64,000 bases of DNA from Bactericera cockerelli (GCA_024516035.1 CM044961.1:10060094-10124093), one strand, 5' to 3'. Counted from the first letter of the stretch, positions 1 through 11,989 are shown. Numbers and translations: made by a program. Notes: a model not told the origin generated them from the sequence alone.

Positions 1-23
1 GATTCGCTTACAAGCACTGCTTC

Positions 24-172
24 TAAGTTATCATATTTGTGTTGATCACTTTCGTGATGTCACAACTACTCTTTTTAAAACTTCGCTATTATACGCTGAA
101 ACCCGTTGACTTAGAACCACCGACCTCCAGGTTAAAATTACACCGCCTTATCGATCAAGCTACTGAGGTCGG
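24..172 (-). repeat. tRNA-derived SINE, family A, copy 1
   Basis: On the - strand it starts CCGACCTCAGTAGCTTGATC, has a tRNA-like head with GTAACCTGGAGGTCGGTGGTTC (B box), then a body ending GTGATGTCACGAAAGTGATC and a tail ATATGATAACTT. The same head and body recur about eight times in the window in both orientations, which defines it as a dispersed Pol III retroposon and not a tRNA gene. Confidence 0.8.
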
Positions 173-1458
173 TGCTATTGCCTGGTTTACCAACAAATCA
201 AATGCTAAAAAATATATTTACCTATGATAATCTTTTGGGAAAAAAAGAAAAACCTTGACTCATTGAACTTTTAAAAAATGTGCCATCAAAAATTATCTTT
301 ATGCCATTCACCATAAAGTAATTATTCATAAATCTTTATCAAGGGACAGACAGTACCATTATTAAAATATTTTTAAGAATTTTCTCATCGTGATATGAGA
401 ATACAGTTGAAAGCGAAACCAAACCAAACCAGTAAGTTGAAACCAAAAAAAATCTCCTAATAGCTCTCCAAATTTTCAAGACTTGTTAGGTACTTTTACA
501 TTTATACCTAGTTGTTTTTCAACAAGAACATACTTAGTTTTTTTGTGGTTTAAAAATCACCAGTCCGCTTCCACACTGGTGTGGTGGGTTCGGCTCTCTA
601 ATTTGGCTGCTTACTTGACAGTCCATCATTTGGCTGACATAATTGACACGACACTGTGTGCTTAGTGTCATACTTCATTCATTAGACTCTATTGACACCC
701 GGCCCGGCTAGATCAGCTGTGTTTGTTATGTGTTGGTTAGAAAATAATAATATTTATTTTTACTAATTTCACTGCAGCTCCAGATGTCTTATTTGAAAAA
801 AATACTGTTGAAGAAAATACTGACCTTCAAATTTGTTTCTTCATATACAAATCCACAAAATGTCCAACCATAAAAGTGCATTTTCAAAATTGCTTTCCGT
901 TCCTCTTGTAAAATAATAGGTCAACTGTCGATTCACTCGTTAGGCCATTTAGTGATATTTGGTGTTCACTGTAAATTTTTGTGGCAAAAAAACATTAATT
1001 GACAGAAAGAACTTTGCTTTGTTAATTTTTTTTTTTGTATCCTGGGTTTGAACTTTCAACTTTCTTTGCGTATGACGTTTTTGCTATGAAAACGGCGAAG
1101 CTAACGCCTGAGCTGACTACATACATATAAGTATAAAATCGATTTACATTAATTGACTTATATAGTCATAACTGTTAATCAACGGAACTCCAAAACAGAC
1201 AAAACAGTTGGACCGAATGCATTGCTATTTGGTAGAAAGCTTCCTTATTGGGTGACGGAGGGAATGCGTACTAAGAATACAAAAGGTCTAGCCATTCTGG
1301 GAAAAGACTAGGCATTCTCGACCCTCGGAAAATGTCCTTTTAACTGGGCTTAAGCAGACCGAGACTGCTTGTTCTTTATAAAAATCGATTCCCTTGCATT
1401 TTTTAACACTATTTTTTTTGTGTAACATATGTAAACTTATTGATATTAAAGATTAAGG
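173..1458. other. AT-rich gene-free stretch with a possible Helitron relic
   Basis: No credible coding sequence. Positions about 1128-1330 resemble, at low identity, the left end of the Helitron-like element at 28020 (TATAAAATC.., CAACGGA.., GGACCGAATGCATTG, AGAAAGCTTCC, GCGTACTAAGAA). It is probably an old copy of the same family. Confidence 0.4.
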
Positions 1459-1655
1459 TGCTAGTCTGGTAATCCAGGTAGCGTAGGGATCCGTCGGTTC
1501 GAATCCCACCTAATGCATGAATTTTTTCTCAGTTATCTGATGTCTGTGACCACGTAATAATATAGTATTCTGAGTGTTAGGTGGCATTAAATGCTTTAAG
1601 CATTAGCCTCGCCTAGTGGTTACCTTCCACTAAAGAGTCTATTATTACTATTATC
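1459..1655 (+). repeat. tRNA-derived SINE, family B, copy 1
   Basis: The head carries CTGGTAATCCAG and GGTTCGAATCCCACC (B box), followed by AATGCATGAATTTTT, a body with CTGAGTGTTAGGTGGCA, and the 3' end GCCTAGTGGTTACCTTCCAC plus TAAAGAGT and an (ATT)n-like tail. It matches copies at 18620 and 37030. Confidence 0.75.
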
Positions 1656-2019
1656 ATTATTATGAATCGAACAAAAACCTCTGGACCAATCATGGCGTTG
1701 TATAAGTATGTATGTATTCTTTTTGGAGATTTTCCAGTGCTAATTAGAAAATAGATATATTATAATTATTCTGAACACTTTTGAAGGATCAAAAAAAAAA
1801 AAAAAAAAACATATTTGTGTTAACCTATCTATTTAGTTGATTGTCGATAATGGGATTTTCGCATGTGGTCCTGCCATTAATTAACTATCTATATAGCTGT
1901 CTAATGTCATTTATCTAGTAACAGTAATTAGGTAGTTGGTAAAATTTTAGTTACAAAACAAATCAACACTTTGAAAAAACACTTCCACGTAATATAGAGA
2001 ACTCAGGGGACAATGACGC

Positions 2020-2222
2020 GGTTTAAGTTCGCTTTCAACTGCATGGTCAGTTGGTCATATCATGATATCACGACGGGGGTTTTACTCTCCATTTGCAGGA
2101 AAATCACAATTCTGCTATCCAGATTACCTCACCCAGCCTGAGTTAGGCCGGAATTTCAGCATCACGAAGTCTTCACCTCGCCACATGTTGCTTAACTTCG
2201 GTTATCCTACGAGAACCGGTTT
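2020..2222 (-). repeat. 5S-rRNA-derived SINE, family E, copy 1
   Basis: Reverse complement begins ACCGGTTCTCGTAGGATAAC and continues CGAAGTTAAGCAAC, then a degenerate 5S C-box region. This order is the middle of animal 5S rRNA. The 3' body reads GGCTGGGTGAGG, AAATGGAGAGTAAAACCCCC and ends CGTGATATGACCATGCAGTTG. The 5S part is too short and diverged to be an rRNA gene. Confidence 0.75.
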
Positions 2223-2289
2223 ATCGACGCTAGCTATGGCACGAAATGTTCCCATGGCACTATAGACTTAGGTTATACCGTTAGAGTCA

Positions 2290-2400
2290 TAGTTTTCGGC
2301 CCTGTAGGTACTTTGCCAGATACGGGGTCCACTCATACCTCGTGAGGAAAAATGAGTAGCTATTATTAAAGATATAACGACCACTGGCGGCATCAGGTAC
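2290..2400 (+). repeat. SINE family C fragment
   Basis: Shares GGGGTCCACTCATACCTCGT, GAGGAAAAATGAGTAGCT and CACTGGCGGCATC with the family C copy at 4800-5050, in opposite orientation. It has lost the tRNA-like head and lies directly beside the 5S-derived SINE. Confidence 0.6.
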
Positions 2401-2620
2401 AACTAATAGGCCATTAAAAAAATATAATGTAATAATTTACGTACAATACAAGTAGATGAACAATTGGACATGCCCATCCCAAATAACATTATAACTTCGT
2501 GGTTATAAACTCAAACAGACGAGGAAAAATACGAGCATTCTGTGGAATCCGAGCTGGGAATATCCAGCATCACGAAGGTTCGAACTTGAATGGTCACCTA
2601 TCCAAGTCTTAGCCTCGCTA

Positions 2621-2705
2621 GATAATAATAATAATAATGTGTTTTATTGTACATTTCTTTTACATTACATAGTTACATATAAGATATAGCACATAGGAAA
2701 AGAAA
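2621..2705 (-). repeat. possible LINE-type 3' end
   Basis: (AAT)n followed by TGTGTTTTATTGTACATTTC and an A/T-rich body; similar starts are seen at 34297 and 6790. Read on the - strand this is a body ending in AATAAAACA plus a trinucleotide tail, as in non-LTR retroposons. No coding remnant is visible. Confidence 0.3.
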
Positions 2706-3334
2706 TATTAAAGTGAAACTGTATGTTTTACACAGACTTGTCACACTAAGAGACCCAGTATAGTATGGGTCTCTCGTTTTTGTGACATGTGAGTTGTGAT
2801 AGGTACATATTTCAATGATAGGTAAGTTTTATGTTATACATAATAAGCAAAACACATCTACGTATGATATTGATTCTAGATGTTGCCTAATTTCAGTAGT
2901 AGTAAAAACTGGTGTATACAACGTGTCAGGTGATGTATTTAAAACCGGGAGACGGGACCGTTAGCGGTGACTGTTTCAATTATTTATATAAAAAATATAA
3001 CTACCTAAAACCTAATGTTATTCTAAATGTTATTTTGTTACAGGTATGTTCAAAGACCTCTAAATTACTACAATCCAAAATCGTCCCAAAAAGATTCACA
3101 TCAGTTCAGTATTTGGTAAGTCAGAGTATCTTCTTTGCAAACAGGATCTGTTTTTTTTTTTTAAGCGCTTTAACCTTGTCGTCAGACAGATCGTTCGCGC
3201 CATCAAGAATGCTTTTGAGAAGCATCTCTACGGTAATTTCAGACACAAAACCAAAGTTGCTCAGGAGCTCACGACAAGTCCACAAAAGAAAAAAATTATT
3301 TTACATTTTTAATTTTAGAAATCATCATCAAAGG

Positions 3335-3715
3335 GTGGTGTCATCGTGAACGATGGTAGACGAACAGTGGAGGAATGACTCAGCACTTCTACCATTGTCT
3401 TTACAAGGAGGCTAATAATTGACAAGGGCCCCCAGAACCAAGCCAATGATGTTGGTCTACTCCCTGTTTATAGTCCCCCAGCCAGACTGCTGGTCTACTC
3501 CCTGTTTATAGTCCCTCAGCCAGACTGCTGGTCTACTCCCTGTTTATAGTCCCCCAGCCAGACTGCTGGTCTACTCCCTGTTTATAGTCCCCCAGCCAGA
3601 CTGCTGGTCTACGCCCTGTTTATAGTCCCCCAGCCAGACTGCTAGTCTACCCCCTTGTTTATAGTCCCCCAGCCAGACTGCTGGTCTACTCCCTGTTTAT
3701 AATCCCCCAGCCAGA
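3335..3715 (+). repeat. interspersed repeat with 38-bp tandem units
   Basis: A 110-bp leader (ATCGTGAACGATGG .. GACAAGGGCCCCCAGAACC) is followed by about seven copies of a 38-bp unit containing TGGTCTACTCCCTGTTTATA and GTCCCCCAGCCAGACTGC. The leader plus one unit recurs at 30567-30730, so the array expanded inside a dispersed element. Confidence 0.85.
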
Positions 3716-4799
3716 ATTTAAAAATTACGGAAGTAAAAATTAGTGGAATAGAGAGATTTCTAGACAGATATGAACAACTTCTTCAAACACCTGAAAAATG
3801 AATTCGTGCTTCTCTAAGATATCACTGTAATTTGTACTCATAACAGCGTGATAAACCGCCGGTTAAACGAGTAATTAAAAACAATAAAGTGATTCATTAA
3901 TATTAATGAATTACTCAGGATATAGTAAGTTTTACTCAAATCTCACTTATACAAAATACTCAGGATTATTATATGTAGTTGTACCGCTAGTAGTCTTAAG
4001 TAGATAATGTTACAAGTACTTATGAGTATGAGAGGTTTTACTCTAAGATCTGTGGAATGATAATATTGATAAATTTCTTTACATGAACCAGGATAACTTT
4101 TCTAATATAGAAAGTTTTTGGTTTTATTTTTTTGAATATTATTTGAAAAATAGAGTCTAGGTATATAGTGTTTTCTGTGGATTCTCAGAGAAAGAAAAAT
4201 ATTCCTATTTTATTTATTTATTTAGAAAGAATTGGATCAGGCTTTATTCACAATTCTTTATTCACAATAGGTAGTCAAGTACCGTATATGTCCTACAGAA
4301 TTTCACTAAAAAATCCTTCATACAAAGTGAAATCACAGTTCATTGTTTCCAATCCAGTCACCTACTAAAGATGTGAGAACAAATAAGGCATGTTTTTTAT
4401 TGTTCCATATTGTGATGTTTTTACAAACAACATCTGGATTAAACTGTTTTTTATCATGTTTATTGGTAAAGCCTTGAGATTTGAAAATCCACTTTCTACT
4501 TTCAAGTATTTCTTTTTTGTCAATAGTGATTCATATTTGGCACAAAAACCTTTGTTAACCTTTTTTTTTTTATCAATCAAAGGTTGCATAATACGTACAA
4601 ACATAGTATTACCTAAATCATTACCTGGAATAGGTTAAAAGAGTAACATTGTTAGGAATAGGTCAATAGAGTAACATTGTAATAGATTTACACCTTCCTC
4701 GTTCTTGAAAGACCTCTCTTTTGTACTAGAGACAGGGTAAAGGGAAGACTGAGAAAGAGATAATAATGCTTTTTCTTTGTGTCATTATGTTACAATTTT
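3716..4799. other. AT-rich gene-free stretch
   Basis: No gene, tRNA or clear repeat. Only A/T-rich sequence with short homopolymer runs is seen. Confidence 0.6.
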
Positions 4800-5050
4800 A
4801 GTGGGTAGCGCAGAATCATAGGACTTTACCACTTTAATTTACAATATCTTGTATTTTATTTGGCTATGATTCTGCCACTGGTCGCTGCTTCACATCAAAG
4901 CAGCTACTCATTTTTCCTCACGAGGTATGAGTGGACCCCGAACATCCAAGTACAGAGCAGAAAAATTCCTACACCCCTGGGGATCGAACTCAGGTCACCA
5001 TGTGTGCAATGCCTAGCGCGCTAACTCACTCTGCCACAGTGACTACTGAG
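4800..5050 (-). repeat. tRNA-derived SINE, family C, copy 1
   Basis: The - strand shows GTCACTGTGGCAGAGTGAGT, TAGCGCGCTAGGCATTGC, CTGAGTTCGATCCCCAGG (B box), GGAATTTTTCTGCTC, GAGGAAAAATGAGTAGCTGC and a 3' end near GGCAGAATCATAGCC. The same order of blocks is found at 33017 on the + strand. Confidence 0.75.
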
Positions 5051-5269
5051 AAAAAGATAATGAGAAATATGTTGCTAAAGAGAACTTGTTCCTGATGAGC
5101 GAAGAATGTGAACACTCTCCTTTCTTCTTCTCAATTCCTATGTCCTTCATACCCTTTTTCTTTCACACCCCGAACTACCCACTCATGAGTCATACCTCTT
5201 TGCATACCTAATCCTTCTCATACCCTCCGTTTCACATAGTGTAGAGTTAGTAGATGAGGGTTGGGATGG

Positions 5270-5475
5270 ATAATTATAGGGCCATGCCTCGGGGCGTAAC
5301 TCAGGTGCGACCGTATGAGACAAAACAACCAAAAAGATTTCCACAATACTCGTACGTGTAACCAAATTTGAAAAGACCAAATTTGAAAAGACTATTTTTT
5401 TCCTAAAGAGTTTTGAACCAGGGACCTTCCGTTTGCAAATCAAGGACACTACTCCTGAGAGTTCTGAGCTGTCCT
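5270..5475 (-). repeat. tRNA-like SINE head, unclassified
   Basis: The - strand contains AGCTCAGAACTCTCAGGAGT and AGGTCCCTGGTTCAAAACTC, a B-box-like motif about 60 bases from the head. The stems do not pair as in a tRNA, so this is a probable degenerate SINE. Confidence 0.4.
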
Positions 5476-5479
5476 TTCC

Positions 5480-5873
5480 TCTCCATTATCTTATCCTAAC
5501 ACCCCCCCCCCCTTCACTTAATAGTCCACCTTGCTTTCTATCTCACTCTAGCACTTTTCCATTTTCACATTTTATTTGTCGTTAATGCACTTTGACTCTC
5601 TCTCTTCTTCTATCTATCCTTCCTTATCTCCTGTTTCTAAGATACCTAACTCTACCTACGAGTACTTATCCTCTCACTCTCTTACACACCGCTCTAATTC
5701 TCCTCTCTCTCTCTCTTCCTTTTTCGCCCTCTCCCAACATTCCTGTCTTTTCCTTTCGGGATATTCATCCTGACTCCCCCCCACTCTCCCTCTATCTTGC
5801 GTTTCCATAGCAACGAAATAATGATTTATTGCTTGCGAAACGAGATGAAGAGTGTGTGAGAGAGACAGAGAGA
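5480..5873. repeat. C/T-rich low-complexity DNA
   Basis: A run of ten Cs at about 5502-5511 is followed by CT-rich sequence with CTCTCT tracts to 5800. It adjoins the minisatellite. No coding sense. Confidence 0.7.
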
Positions 5874-6214
5874 GACATGCTTGTTATGTTGGATATCACA
5901 TGATGTGTGTGTGGATACAGGATGGATAAGATGTTGTACTGGGACTAGAGAGAGAGAGAGAGAGACATGCTTGTTATGTTGGATATCACATGATGTGTGT
6001 GTGGATACAGGATGGATAAGATGTTGTACTGGGACTAGAGAGAGAGACAGAGAGAGACATGCTTGTTATGTTGGATATCACATGATGTGTGTGTGGATAC
6101 AGGATGGATAAGATGTTGTACTGGGACTAGAGAGAGAGAGAGACATGCTTGTTATGTTGGATATCACATGATGTGTGTGTGGATACAGGATGGATAAGAT
6201 GTTGTACTGGGACT

Positions 6215-6263
<49 letters not shown>

Positions 6264-6337
6264 GACATGCTTGTTATGTTGGATATCACATGATGTGTGT
6301 GTGTGGATACAGGATGGATAAGATGTTGTACTGGGAC

Positions 6338-6373
<36 letters not shown>

Positions 6374-6540
6374 GCTTGTTATGTTGGATATCACATGATG
6401 TGTGTGTGTGGATACAGGATGGATAAGATGTTGTACTGGGACTAGAGAGAGAGAGAGAGAGAGAGAGAGACATGCTTGTTATGTTGGATATCACATGATG
6501 TGTGGGTGGATACAGGATGGATAAGATGTTGTACTGGGAC

Positions 6541-6598
<58 letters not shown>

Positions 6599-6671
6599 CG
6601 ACATGCTTGTTATGTTGGATATCACATGATGTGTGTGTGGATACAGGATGGATAAGATGTTGTACTGGGAC

Positions 6672-6708
<37 letters not shown>

Positions 6709-7522
6709 GCTTGTTATGTTGGATATCACATGATGTGTGTGTGGATACAGGATGGATAAGATGTTGTACTGGGACTAGAGAGAGAGAGATTGTTTTATTT
6801 TATAATTTTTTACAACATAATTCCCTAAGCTAAGTGCTAACTTATAATGGGGAATCTCTCTTCCCATTTTATCTATAAAAATTACAATAGATTACAGATA
6901 ACTGCTTCTTAGTGGTACCAACTTATTCTTATAATTTTATTTTTGCATTGTTAAATATAGCCAGTCATACCTTCTCATAACCTGATTATAAAATTCTACT
7001 ATTGTACATAAATCTAAACATCTATGATGTTTTTTCACTAGATGTGTGTGTGGATACAGGATGGATAAGATGTTGTACTGGGACTAGAGAGAGAGAGAGA
7101 GAGAGACATGCTTGTTATGTTGGATATCACATGATGTGTGGGTGGATACAGGATGGATAAGATGTTGTACTGGGACTAGAGAGAGAGAGAGAGAGAGACA
7201 TGCTTGTTATGTTGGATATCACATGATGTGTGTGTGGATACAGGATGGATAAGATGTTGTACTGGGGGACGAGAGGGAGAGAGAGAGAGAGAGCTGAGTT
7301 GGAATAAGAGGGTGGAGGAGGAAAGGGGAGAGAGAGAAGAGGAGGACATGCTTGTTATGTTGGATATCACATGATGTGTGTGTGGATACAGGATGGATAA
7401 GATGTTGTACTGGGACTAGAGAGAGAGAGAGAGAGAGAGAGAAGAGAGAGACATGCTTGTTATGTTGGATATCACATGATGTGTGTGTGGATACAGGATG
7501 GATAAGATGTTGTACTGGGACT

Positions 7523-7557
<35 letters not shown>

Positions 7558-7871
7558 GACATGCTTGTTATGTTGGATATCACATGATGTGTGTGTGGAT
7601 ACAGGATGGATAAGATGTTGTACTGGGACTAGAGAGAGAGAGAGAGGAGGAGAGAGGAGAGAGAGAGGAGATACTTGTTATGTTGGATATCACATGATGT
7701 GTGTGTGGATACAGGATGGATAAGATGTTGTACTGGGACTAAGAAGAGAGAGAAGGAGAGAGAAGAGGCAGAGGGGGAACGAGAGAGTAGAGAGAGGAGA
7801 GAATACTTGTTATGTTGGATATCACATGATGTGTGTGTGGATACAGGATGGATAAGATGTTGTACTGGGAC

Positions 7872-7905
<34 letters not shown>

Positions 7906-8778
7906 CTTGTTATGTTGGATATCACATGATGTGTGTGTGTGGATACAGGATGGATAAGATGTTTTACTGGGACTAGAGAGAGAAGAGAGAGAGAATGCTT
8001 GTTATGTTGGATATCACATGATGTGTGTGTGGATACAGGATGGATAAGATGTTGTACTGGGACTAGAGAAGAGAGAGAGAGAGAGAGAGATGCTTGTTAT
8101 GTTGGATATCACATGATGTGTGTGTGGATACAGGATGGATAAGATGTTGTACTGGGACTAGAGAGGAGAGAAGAGAGACATACTTGTTATGTTGGATATC
8201 ACATGATGTGTGTGTGGATACAGGATGGATAAGATGTTGTACTGGGACTAGAGAGAGAGAGAGAGAGAGAGAGACATGCTTGTTATGTTGGATATCACAT
8301 GATGTGTGTGTGGATACAGGATGGATAAGATGTTGTACTGGACTAGAGAGAGAGAGAGAGAGAGAGAGACATGCTTGTTATGTTGGATATCACATGATGT
8401 GTGTGTGGATACAGGATGGATAAGATGTTGTACTGGGACTAGAGAAGAGAAGAGAGAGAGAGAGAGACATGCTTGTTATGTTGGATATCACATGATGTGT
8501 GTGTGGATACAGGATGGATAAGATGTTGTACTGGACTAGAGAGAGGAGAGAGAGAGAGAGAGACATGCTTGTTATGTTGGATATCACATGATGTGTGTTG
8601 GATACAGGATGGATAAGATATTTGTACTGGACTAGAGAGAGAGAAGAGAGAGAGAGACATGCTTGTTATGTTGGATATCACATGATGTGTGTGTGGATAC
8701 AGGATGGATAAGATGTTGTACTGGACTAGAGAGAGGAAGAGAGACATGCTTGTTATTGGATATCACATGAATGTGTCT
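5874..8778 (+). repeat. minisatellite of about 27 units with (GA)n spacers
   Basis: A conserved core of about 70 bp (CATGCTTGTTATGTTGGATA, TCACATGATGTGTGTGTGG, ATACAGGATGGATAAGATG, TTGTACTGGGACTAG) alternates with (GA)n of very variable length, giving periods of about 85-150 bp. Cores are almost identical while spacers vary in length and interruption. Reading frames in both strands (CYVGYHMMCVWIQDG-like) are by-products of the repeat. Confidence 0.97.
6790..7040. mobile_element. 250-bp insertion inside the minisatellite
   Basis: AT-rich unique sequence starting TTGTTTTATTTTATAATTTT replaces the array here. After it the array resumes in mid-core at ATGTGTGTGTGG, so about 27 bases of the core are missing. 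The start resembles the TTTATT.. starts at 2635 and 34300, suggesting a retroposon fragment. No target-site duplication was recognised. Confidence 0.5.
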
Positions 8779-9255
8779 GGACCTGGGTTATTTCTAATAA
8801 TTTTTTTCTCTAGTATACTGTTTTTCCAAGATGTTTTTTTTTTTAGGCTAACGTCCCTCTCCACTGACAAATTCATTTCGATGAGGAGGCTTACTCCACC
8901 CAGCCTGAATTAGACTGGAAAGAGCCAGAATATGTTTTATTTTGACATGACAGAGTGAATCACCCTGTCACATTTCAAATGTATCCTGCTCCTGTTTCCT
9001 GTGTTAGAAATGAGCTTGTCTCTTTTCTACCCTCTCACTCTCTCTCTCCTCTCCTCATGATATATCTGGAGGTTTCTCGAATTAGAAGACGGGCTTAAAT
9101 TTCGAGTCAAGCTTATATGATTATATTTTGAGTCAAGCTTATACTTCCCCAACAGAACATGACGTTGCCATTTGGAAAGAGACAGAAAGGGTGGGTATGG
9201 GAGGGATGAGGAGGGGGGGGGCTTGTTACTCCTTCTAACCCTTGACAGCGTTTGC
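8779..9255. other. gene-free stretch with a family E SINE tail
   Basis: Positions about 8868-8930 carry ACTCCACCCAGCCTGAATTA and resemble the reverse of the family E body (GGCTGGGTGAGG). The rest is unremarkable. Confidence 0.4.
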
Positions 9256-9570
9256 TTCTCATTCTTGTTTTCTCTCTCGTACCTTGATCATCCTCCCTTC
9301 TTCTGCTTTCCTTCTCCTCTTCCTCCTCTCTCCATCCTTTCTCTCCTTTTCTTCTTTCCTCCTCCTTCTCCTCCCTCTACTCCTCCTGCATTCTTCTCCT
9401 TTCCTCCTTTCTCTTTCTCCTCTCCTCTCTTCTTCTCCTTCTTCCTTCTTCTGCTCCTCCTCCTTCTCCTTTTCCACCTCCCTTCTTTCTTTTCCTTCTC
9501 CTCCTCCTCTTTTTCCTTCCCCTTCTCTTTTCTGTGTTCCTCTCTTCCTCTATCGAAGAAGAGAACACAG
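9256..9570. repeat. polypyrimidine tract
   Basis: Over 300 bases almost entirely C and T with TCC/TTC triplets. All frames stay open, giving spurious Ser/Phe/Leu and Arg/Glu/Lys peptides on the two strands. Confidence 0.9.
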
Positions 9571-10552
9571 AAAATAGAAGAACTCTTCTATTTCACATCC
9601 ACATATCATATAATATCTTGATTGCGCTTCATTTTCAAGACAGACTCAACGTAAATGATGTTTTTAAAGGTCCTGCAACAAAGAAAAGTATTTGGTATTA
9701 CTTGTTTGTTAGCATGTAGTTATAAGCTTTTGCGGTCAGTGAAAATGTATTAGGGGTGCTGGCAATATAAATCGGACTAAAATACGATTTATAGGGTCTC
9801 TCTTTCAGTATCTAAAAAGTATGTGTTTATTTACGATGCCAATCATAATAATTATGCATTCATTATTCTAGAAATTTGGCATAATTTTCACTGTAGCACC
9901 AGCTAGGATTTGAGAAAGTCCTCTCTTTTTCTTTTTCGCCCGGGGTGAATTAGTAAAGAAGGAAATTGGTAGATTCATTGTTGTTTATACACGTAATAAT
10001 TATTTATATTATTATGAGAGATGAATATGATCATACGAAATACAGTTCATAAAAAAATAAAATTAAAATTTCGGTGTTTCCATCCAACACTGTAAAGTGT
10101 TCAAGTATGATGTTGAGAGTATCAAGAAGTGTAGCCACACGAAATAGTGTTTCTGTTGGGACACTTAGCCATGTTATGTTGGCACTGAGGATATATAATA
10201 ATAATTATGTAGGTATATTCTACATTGTAGGTACGTTGAATTAATTTATTATAAATTTGAAGTATCGTACCTAATATATATTTTATTTTTTTTAAATTTT
10301 ATTTAAAATATTTTAATAAATTTACTAGTAGGATATATTATGTATTTATTATTTTGGGGTTTACACGTTTAGGGAGTGGTCTCTCGGTCGTCAAATTTGG
10401 GGTTCAGAAAAAATCTTCAGAAAAAGTCACATTCTTTGACTGGACTATAATTTATTAATTGTTCCTCTATTTCTTCAGATAAAAATTGTAAAAAAACGCT
10501 TCTTACTCTCTCTCTCTTTTTCCCCACTCTTTCTCAATCCCTTCTTTTAGGC
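9571..10552. other. AT-rich gene-free stretch
   Basis: No gene or recognisable repeat. Very A/T-rich from about 10185 to 10360. Confidence 0.6.
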
Positions 10553-10770
10553 TGGGTGAGGTTAATGTGGGTAGCTGGTACGATTCTCAGCGAATGGAAG
10601 GTAACACCCCCGTCCAGATCAGGACGTTAAAACCAAATAGAATCGTTGGCGTTAGGAAGGGCATCCAGCCATAAAAAAAAACGTGCTCCACCCTACCAAC
10701 CTCAACCATGAGGTTGAACAATGCCGATCCCAAAAGCAACATAAGCTAATATGGGATAAAGGCAAGGGAG
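10553..10770 (+). repeat. family E SINE, 5'-truncated tail
   Basis: GGCTGGGTGAGGTTAATGTG, GGTAGCTGGTACGATTCTCA, the CAGGACGTTAAAACC region, AATCGTTGGCGTTAGGAAGG and AACCTCAACCATGAGGTTGA recur at 58285 (+) and 25995 (-). The 5S head is missing. Confidence 0.75.
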
Positions 10771-10794
10771 ATATATATTCTTCTTATTATTATT

Positions 10795-10965
10795 ATAATT
10801 ATTATTGTTGAATACTGTATTAGAAGGACAAATACAAACAAATAAATAACAAAATTGATATAATAATAAAAAAGAAAATAATTAATAATATACATAAACA
10901 GATGTCCTAACTAAAGGGCGTGGTTATTGCCTATGGCAATCTCTTCCACCCAACCTTCTCTCTCC
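10795..10965 (-). repeat. LINE-like 3' end with trinucleotide tail
   Basis: On the - strand GGTTGGGTGGAAGAGATTGC is followed by CATAGGCAATAACC and an A/T-rich body ending (ATT)n. Pieces of the same sequence occur near 27235, 58500, 62810 and 63060. The family is unknown; a non-LTR 3' UTR is my best guess. Confidence 0.45.
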
Positions 10966-11084
10966 TCTCTCTCTTCTCTCTTTACATTTACCCATAATTA
11001 TTCTCTTTTTCTCTCTCTCTCTCCCCTCCTCTCTTCCTCTCCTTATTATTATTTTCTCTCACTTTATTTTTATATTATTTTTTT

Positions 11085-11165
11085 TCTGTCTCGCTGAGGA
11101 TTCGAACCCGCAACCTCCAGAATACAAGCTGAGCATCTTGTTAACGTTACCCGCTGCTGTTCCCC
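11085..11165 (-). repeat. tRNA-like SINE head
   Basis: On the - strand a GGAGGTTGCGGGTTCGAATC B box with a degenerate head. It does not fold into a full cloverleaf. Confidence 0.4.
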
Positions 11166-11384
11166 GAGTGTTCTAAGAGAATTTTACTCTCTGAAATTGA
11201 ACTCACGCCAAGCGCTGAGAATTTCTGAATTGTAGGAAACAACAACGAATATTCTTAGTAAAACCATATTGTGTTTTCACTGTTACGTATAATAATATGT
11301 ACAAGTAAATAATTATCTATATATTGTATATAAATAATATATATTGTATATTATAGTAGTAGTAAAATTTTTATATTCATGCAA

Positions 11385-11560
11385 CCGACCACAGTAGCTC
11401 GATCGATTTTTTTTATAAGACCTCAGAAAATTTATTTAATCTTTCTGATCTTTAGCGACGGACTTGAAATCTGGAGGTCGGTGGTTCGAGTCCCAAGTTA
11501 GGTAGAAATTTAGTCGTTGTGATTATCAAGATTGAAATTATCACAAATAATATATTATAA
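11385..11560 (+). repeat. SINE family A, copy 2
   Basis: CGACCACAGTAGCTCGATCG is split from the rest of the head (GCGACGGACTTGAAATCTGG, AGGTCGGTGGTTCGAGTCCC) by about 50 bases of A/T-rich sequence, so this copy has an internal insertion or rearrangement. Confidence 0.65.
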
Positions 11561-11989
11561 CTTTATTATATAAATTATTTTCTTTGTATTTCTACTTTCC
11601 TTATATTACGCTGCAGCTTTTTGGTGTGTTCATTGCCATTGTACCTGAATTATATGTCTGAGGTATTGACGAAGCTATAGATATATCACACGTATTACCT
11701 ACATATTTTTAGTAAAAAAATATACGAGTAAGCTAAATAGGTACGTTTGTATGTACCTTGAGTGGACACATGGTAGATCTGGGACACTTGTTTTTCCACA
11801 AAAGCTATGTAAAGTAGTTTTTTATGACGTTTTTCACAACAACAAAAAAACGCAGGCTGAACTCCAGCTATGGAGATTTTTCACGTTTTAATTAATTTAA
11901 TCCCCATTATAAGGCCCACGCACATCTGATCCAGCTTAACCTTTGAGTATGAGAATACATATACGTACATACTCGTAGTTCATTATTAT

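Noticed and set aside
5881..8747. Many overlapping frames with a repeated CYVGYHMMCVWIQDG-like peptide
   Set aside because: They come from the minisatellite cores and GA spacers, change frame from unit to unit and have no gene structure.
5874..8778. CRISPR-like pattern of repeats and variable spacers
   Set aside because: The host is an animal, the spacers are all (GA)n, and the repeat is about 70 bp; it is a minisatellite.
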